From assembly GCA_027356675.1 (NCBI GenBank), contig DAHVXO010000028.1, forward strand, positions 1 through 9,647: 9,647 nucleotides of DNA, given 5' to 3'. The stretch is from Symbiobacteriaceae bacterium. Lineage in GTDB: Bacteria; Bacillota_E; Symbiobacteriia; Symbiobacteriales; Symbiobacteriaceae. Under the pieces are notes generated by a model that was given only the letters and a program-made list of their open reading frames with translations, had not been told where the DNA came from and made no database searches. The first letter of the stretch is position 1; each line of letters begins with the position of its first letter. The position numbers and the translations under genes are program-made. Below are positions 6,967 to 9,647 of the stretch, piece after piece.

Positions 6967-8403
6967 TCACCCCTTTGCCGGCACTACCAGCCGCACTGTC
7001 GTGCCACGACCCGGTTCGCTTGCCACCTCGAGATTTCCGCCCAGGGCTTCAGCCCGCCGAGCCATATTCCGCAGCCCGCGGCCATGCCTGGCGGGGGCGC
7101 CCGGCTGCAAAATGGGTTTAAACCCGACCCCGTTGTCAAAGATGGTCACTTCCACTTCATCCGGGCGGGTCACCAGGTCCACCCGCACCGCCGTGGCCAT
7201 ACTGTGCCGCCGGATGTTCTGGAGGGCTTCCAGCACCACGTGGTAGAGATCCCCTGTCTGTTCGGGCGACAAGGTCCGGGGAGTGCAATCGGCGTTCAGC
7301 TTGATCGGCAACAGGGAATTGACCTGAAAGTCGTGGACGATGCTCGCCAGACCCTTACGGAGGTCTGGTTCCTCTAGCTGAAGGGGCTCAAGCGCCGTCA
7401 GGTAGCGCCGCAGGTCCGTGATGGTCTGGTTAAGCTGTACGATCGCCTTCTGTACCATGGGAACCGCGTACGTCTCCTTCTGCTGTGCGGCGTCGCCACC
7501 GCACAATGCGGTCTCCAGCATCAACCCTGCTCCATAAATGCCCTGAATGACCCCGTCGTGCAGGTCGCGGCTGATCCGTTCCCGCTCCTGCGCGATGGAC
7601 CGCTGCCGCTCGGCCTCCTCCAACTGCCGATCGGTCTCCAGGGAAAAGATTTTAAGCAGATGGATAGTGAAGTAGGCCATGCCAAGGCCCGTAACCGTTC
7701 GCAAGACCTGAATCGGCAGGTAGGTCGCCTGAAGAAACGACGCGGTATTGAGCCAGGAGGCCGGGAAGAAGGGGGCATAGGGCACCACCAGGCCGCCCAG
7801 GAAGGTATAGACCGCAAAAAGTCCCCCCAGATAGACCAGGTTGGCCGTCAGACGCGCCGGATAGAACGGACGCAATACCCGGTACTGCCCCACCAGCGCG
7901 TAGGTGGTCAACACAAGGGCAGGCAGACCCAGCAGGTAGCGCTCCCAGGTCTCCCCGGCATCGATCCAGGCGCTGTGGGACTCACTGAATGCGATTCCGT
8001 AGACGATGAAACTCACAAACCACAGGAAGAAGACTGTGGCGGGCACCAGCACCGCCAGGCGCACACGGTGTCGATCCTTGGCGAGAAGTTCCACCCCGAA
8101 GGCGAGGAGAGCCGTGAAAGAAAGCGCCCACAGTAATCGCTGAACGGCCTGCAGCACTTGCGTGGCGATCGGCGAGCTGCCAGCGGTCTGGAGGGGGATA
8201 AAGACGCTCCCCCATTCCCCCAGCCCGTGCAGCACCCCGAAGGCAGCCAGGTAGCGCAGACTGGTGGCCAGTTGAAAGGCACTGCGAGAGCGGTATTGCA
8301 GCATGATTGCCAGGCCCATGACGAAGAAGACCAGGCCGTAGGCAAAAAAGACCTCAAGCATGTGCCGTTTAAGGTATGCGTAGACGAGAATCAACCTGAC
8401 CAC
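6967..8403 (-). CDS. Membrane sensor histidine kinase, NarX/LiaS/NreB (HisKA_3) class
   Basis: This is a sensor kinase for the adjacent response regulator. Residues 1-250 are mostly hydrophobic, about seven membrane helices, including MGLAIMLQYRSRS and FGVLHGLGEWGSVFIP. A similar N-terminal membrane domain occurs in various bacterial signalling proteins. There is no PAS, GAF or HAMP domain and no cysteine cluster. A short coiled stretch (253-277) leads to the HisKA_3 dimerisation helix with H282 in RISRDLHDGVIQGIYG. The ATPase domain has N396 in VLEALQNIRRH, the FDNGVGF box at 422-428 and HGRGLRNM at 440-447. The chosen GTG start has only a weak ribosome site; TTG 8394 and ATG 8361 are alternatives. 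It ends in coupling range of the regulator. The signal is unknown; a membrane, quinone-pool or redox signal is an inference from context. Confidence 0.93.
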   Translation of the reverse strand: MVRLILVYAYLKRHMLEVFFAYGLVFFVMGLAIMLQYRSRSAFQLATSLRYLAAFGVLHGLGEWGSVFIPLQTAGSSPIATQVLQAVQRLLWALSFTALLAFGVELLAKDRHRVRLAVLVPATVFFLWFVSFIVYGIAFSESHSAWIDAGETWERYLLGLPALVLTTYALVGQYRVLRPFYPARLTANLVYLGGLFAVYTFLGGLVVPYAPFFPASWLNTASFLQATYLPIQVLRTVTGLGMAYFTIHLLKIFSLETDRQLEEAERQRSIAQERERISRDLHDGVIQGIYGAGLMLETALCGGDAAQQKETYAVPMVQKAIVQLNQTITDLRRYLTALEPLQLEEPDLRKGLASIVHDFQVNSLLPIKLNADCTPRTLSPEQTGDLYHVVLEALQNIRRHSMATAVRVDLVTRPDEVEVTIFDNGVGFKPILQPGAPARHGRGLRNMARRAEALGGNLEVASEPGRGTTVRLVVPAKG

Positions 8404-8463
8404 CCCGCGTCACTTCAAGGATTGCAGGTACTGCGCCTGAAGATCGAGGTCCGTTTCGACGTT

Positions 8464-8562
8464 CCGGCCCTCGCTCCCTTCATGCGTGAGGTCTGGTCCT
8501 CAGTCAATTGGTTAATTCTTCGCTACGGAGATGGAATCTCGAGGCAGTGTCGCGAGGGCCGG
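8464..8562. repeat. 11-bp inverted repeat arms flanking a candidate promoter
   Basis: CCGGCCCTCGC at 8464-8474 and its exact reverse complement at 8552-8562 are separated by 77 bases. They lie in the 250-base gap between the cytochrome and kinase genes. Mispairing begins immediately outside both arms. The arms bracket the candidate promoter at 8479-8507. They could be paired operator half-sites or the base of a large RNA stem; GC-rich chance is also possible. Confidence 0.45.
8479..8507 (-). promoter_or_regulatory. Candidate sigma-70/A-type promoter for the kinase-regulator operon
   Basis: TTGACT (8502-8507, five of six consensus bases) stands 17 bases from CATGAA (8479-8484, three of six) on the minus strand. 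It lies in the AT-richest part of this gap, about 75 bases before the kinase start. The -35 is good and the -10 is weak, so it could depend on an activator. It is a pattern match only. Confidence 0.35.
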
Positions 8563-8592
8563 CTCCGGAAGAAGCGCCTCATCGTTCGTTCT

Positions 8593-8633
8593 GGAAAGGG
8601 ATGACAACGGAAGCACCGTTGCCACCCCTTTCC
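8593..8633 (-). other. Strong 18-bp RNA hairpin after the cytochrome gene
   Basis: In the minus-strand transcript, GGAAAGGGGTGGCAACGG pairs along all 18 bases with CCGTTGTCATCCCTTTCC around a 5-base loop. There are 16 Watson-Crick pairs and two G-U pairs. On the opposite strand those two positions would be A-C mismatches, so the structure is designed for the minus-strand RNA. It starts 20 bases after the cytochrome stop. No U-run follows, so a classical intrinsic terminator is unlikely. An mRNA-stabilising or processing element that lets the cytochrome be made in excess of the downstream genes is plausible. Confidence 0.7.
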
Positions 8634-8653
8634 TGCTTGCCGAACACTGGGCG

Positions 8654-9232
8654 CTATTTCGCAGTGAGATCCTGGTAATCCACAGGCGAGGCCTTGGGAA
8701 CGACGATCTTGACCCAGCCATATCCGTTCGGGAATGCGTCGGATTTGGTGGTGGTGTGGCAGGTGTTGCAGCCTTCCACAGTCTTGGTGTAGGCAACGGT
8801 GAAGTCGCCCTTGTTCTTGGCCTTGATGGTATTCTCCAGGGGATTGAGGTACTTGTTCTCGAAGGTCTTCAGGGCGTCTGCACGCTTGGGACGAGTGATC
8901 TCGCCAACTTCCTGGATCTCCTTCATTTCGTCGAGCTGGTAAACGGCCTCGTCCCATGCCTCGGCCTGGCCGGCAAAGTACAGCTTCGCCATGCGCTGTG
9001 AATACTCGATCATAATGGTGCCTAGGCCTGGGTTGATGCTACCCTGGACCTTGACGAAATCTTCGAGGGTCTTCACCCTCTTCTCGAGCTCGGCCGACGC
9101 CGGGGCGGCTGCCGGGGCGGCGGTGGGAGTGGCTGCCTGGGCGGGAGCTTCAGTCTTGGAACTGGAACAGCCGGCTAGTGCGACCGCCAGGAGTCCGAGG
9201 ACGACGAATCCAACGATCAGCCTGTTCCGCAA
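8654..9232 (-). CDS. Monohaem cytochrome c lipoprotein
   Basis: This is a membrane-tethered electron carrier with one covalently bound haem. The 192 residues start with a lipoprotein signal whose lipobox is LAGC, giving lipidated C22. An Ala/Pro/Thr-rich spacer follows (about 27-47). The body is mostly helical (LEKRVKTLEDFVKV, IMIEYSQRMAKLYFAGQ, WDEAVYQLDEMKEIQEV, ALKTFENKYLNPLENTI). The single haem site is C155-N-T-C158-H159. A haem motif near the C-terminus after several helices recalls class II (cytochrome c'/c556-like) proteins, but 33 residues follow it, more than usual. No methionine occurs after the motif, so any distal Met ligand must be upstream, for example M74, M81 or M103. The start is TTG, supported by GGAGGGG 5 bases upstream. 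As the first gene of the locus it is the likely client of the ResABC set and partner of the Fe-S/NrfD pair. Confidence 0.9.
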   Translation of the reverse strand: MRNRLIVGFVVLGLLAVALAGCSSSKTEAPAQAATPTAAPAAAPASAELEKRVKTLEDFVKVQGSINPGLGTIMIEYSQRMAKLYFAGQAEAWDEAVYQLDEMKEIQEVGEITRPKRADALKTFENKYLNPLENTIKAKNKGDFTVAYTKTVEGCNTCHTTTKSDAFPNGYGWVKIVVPKASPVDYQDLTAK

Positions 9233-9501
9233 TATAACCCCTCCTCTGCAATCTGTGCCACCAATATCGTCTCACACACGTCTGATCATTCGGAATGCAC
9301 CGGGGGGCCGACATTGGGGCACTAAAGTGCCTGGTTTAGGGACGGTCGGTGTTACTGGCCATCTGCTGATGCACTCACTATGACAGTCATGCCCGCTGGC
9401 ACCCAAGTGGGTCCTCGGCAGGCCTGTGGAGTTCGTTCAGCCCTCTCCGCGGACCGGGCCGCCACGCCGCAAACAGTTCGTACTCTGGCAGAGCGTCGCC
9501 A
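9233..9501. other. Regulatory intergenic region before the cytochrome gene
   Basis: No gene is seen between the 5S terminator and the TTG at 9232. Next to the gene is its ribosome site GGAGGGG (9238-9244). A possible -10, GATATT on the minus strand at 9263-9268, lacks any recognisable -35, as expected of an activator-dependent promoter. Upstream is the inverted repeat at 9318-9331. The rest, 9335-9501, shows nothing I can name. Confidence 0.5.
9318..9331. promoter_or_regulatory. Candidate NarL-type operator, perfect 6-2-6 palindrome
   Basis: GGCACT-AA-AGTGCC is a perfect inverted repeat with a 2-base centre, about 90 bases before the cytochrome start. NarL-family regulators bind paired heptamers in a 7-2-7 inverted layout, and this site has nearly that geometry, although its sequence differs from the E. 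coli heptamer. If the -10 at 9263-9268 is right, the repeat is centred near -69, an activator position. The palindrome is seen; its link to the local regulator is inferred. Confidence 0.45.
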
Positions 9502-9539
9502 ATGACAAAACCCACCGCATTTGCGGTGGATTTTGTCAT
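9502..9539 (-). terminator. Intrinsic terminator of the rRNA operon
   Basis: Just after the 5S rRNA, the minus-strand RNA forms a stem of about 17 pairs: TGACAAAA, a U-G pair and CCACCGC, pairing back around a tiny A/T loop (9519-9522). The GC-rich top is followed in the 3' arm by TTTTGTCATT, so the inner GC stem plus T-rich arm resembles a rho-independent terminator. The A-run and T-run also pair with each other. The central G-U pair exists only in the minus-strand RNA. Confidence 0.8.
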
Positions 9540-9548
9540 AATTAGTTT

Positions 9549-9647
9549 GGGCGGCGACCCGCTCTCCCACGCTCGAGGCGTAGTACCATGGGCCCTGAGA
9601 GGCTTAACGGCCGTGTTCGGAATGGGAACGGGTGATCCCTCTCGGCA
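9549..9647 (-). rRNA. rrf: 5S ribosomal RNA, 3' part, cut by the window edge
   Basis: Read on the minus strand, the sequence contains the highly conserved 5S core CACCCGTTCCCATTCCGAAC, followed by ACGGCCGTTAAGCC, ATGGTACTACG and GTGGGAGAGCGGGTCGCCGCC. About 99 of roughly 117 nucleotides are present; the 5' end lies beyond 9647. The 3' end is placed near 9549, from the expected pairing of the terminal helix. It is the end of an rRNA operon running in the same direction as the cytochrome locus. Confidence 0.96.

Noticed and set aside
6332..7246. 304-codon plus-strand frame opposite the response regulator and kinase
   Set aside because: It is the antisense shadow of conserved receiver and ATPase domains.
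9246..9259. Sigma-54-like TGGCAC and TTGCA elements before the cytochrome gene
   Set aside because: The two elements are separated by 3 bases instead of the required 5, so the -24/-12 geometry fails.
9352..9570. Minus-strand frame of 72 codons
   Set aside because: It begins inside the 5S rRNA and runs through its terminator, so it is not a plausible gene.

Overview
The window is GC-rich. Apart from a recombinase fragment at its left edge, everything recognisable is on the minus strand, so transcription runs from high to low coordinates. Very strong purine-rich ribosome binding sites, many GTG/TTG starts, a lipoprotein cytochrome, a ResABC-type (System II) cytochrome c maturation set and a Firmicutes-like 5S rRNA together suggest a high-GC Gram-positive-type bacterium, for example of the Symbiobacterium/Limnochordia kind. 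This assignment is an inference from style. No gene here fixes the taxon, and a Chloroflexi-like host is not excluded.

Layout in transcription order: the 3' part of a 5S rRNA (9549-9647) and its intrinsic terminator (9502-9539). Next is an intergenic region with a perfect 6-2-6 inverted repeat (9318-9331), a candidate operator. Then come a monohaem cytochrome c lipoprotein (8654-9232) and a strong 18-bp RNA hairpin (8593-8633). After a possible second promoter follow a membrane histidine kinase (6967-8403) and a NarL/FixJ-type response regulator (6317-6961). Then come a TlpA/ResA thioredoxin-like protein (5637-6206), ResB (4241-5644), ResC/CcsA (3042-4244), a Tat-exported four-cluster ferredoxin-like subunit (2166-2951), an NrfD/PsrC-family quinone-interacting membrane subunit (813-2105) and an unrecognised secreted, C-terminally anchored Ig-like protein (190-816). 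At 2-193 on the plus strand lies a truncated tyrosine recombinase whose stop shares a CTAG with the stop of that last gene.

The genes read as one respiratory locus. NrfD would exchange electrons with menaquinone in the membrane, and the Fe-S subunit would carry them on the outer face. The only redox partner encoded here is the cytochrome c lipoprotein. The ResABC set would attach its haem, and the two-component system would control expression. Several junctions are translationally coupled (ATGA overlaps at 813-816 and 4241-4244, an 8-bp overlap at 5637-5644), which supports co-transcription of at least resA-resB-resC and nrfD with the Ig-like gene. No molybdopterin, multihaem or other catalytic subunit is visible. 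The module is therefore either a quinol:cytochrome c electron-transfer unit or a complex whose catalytic subunit lies elsewhere or was lost at the recombinase-scarred left boundary.
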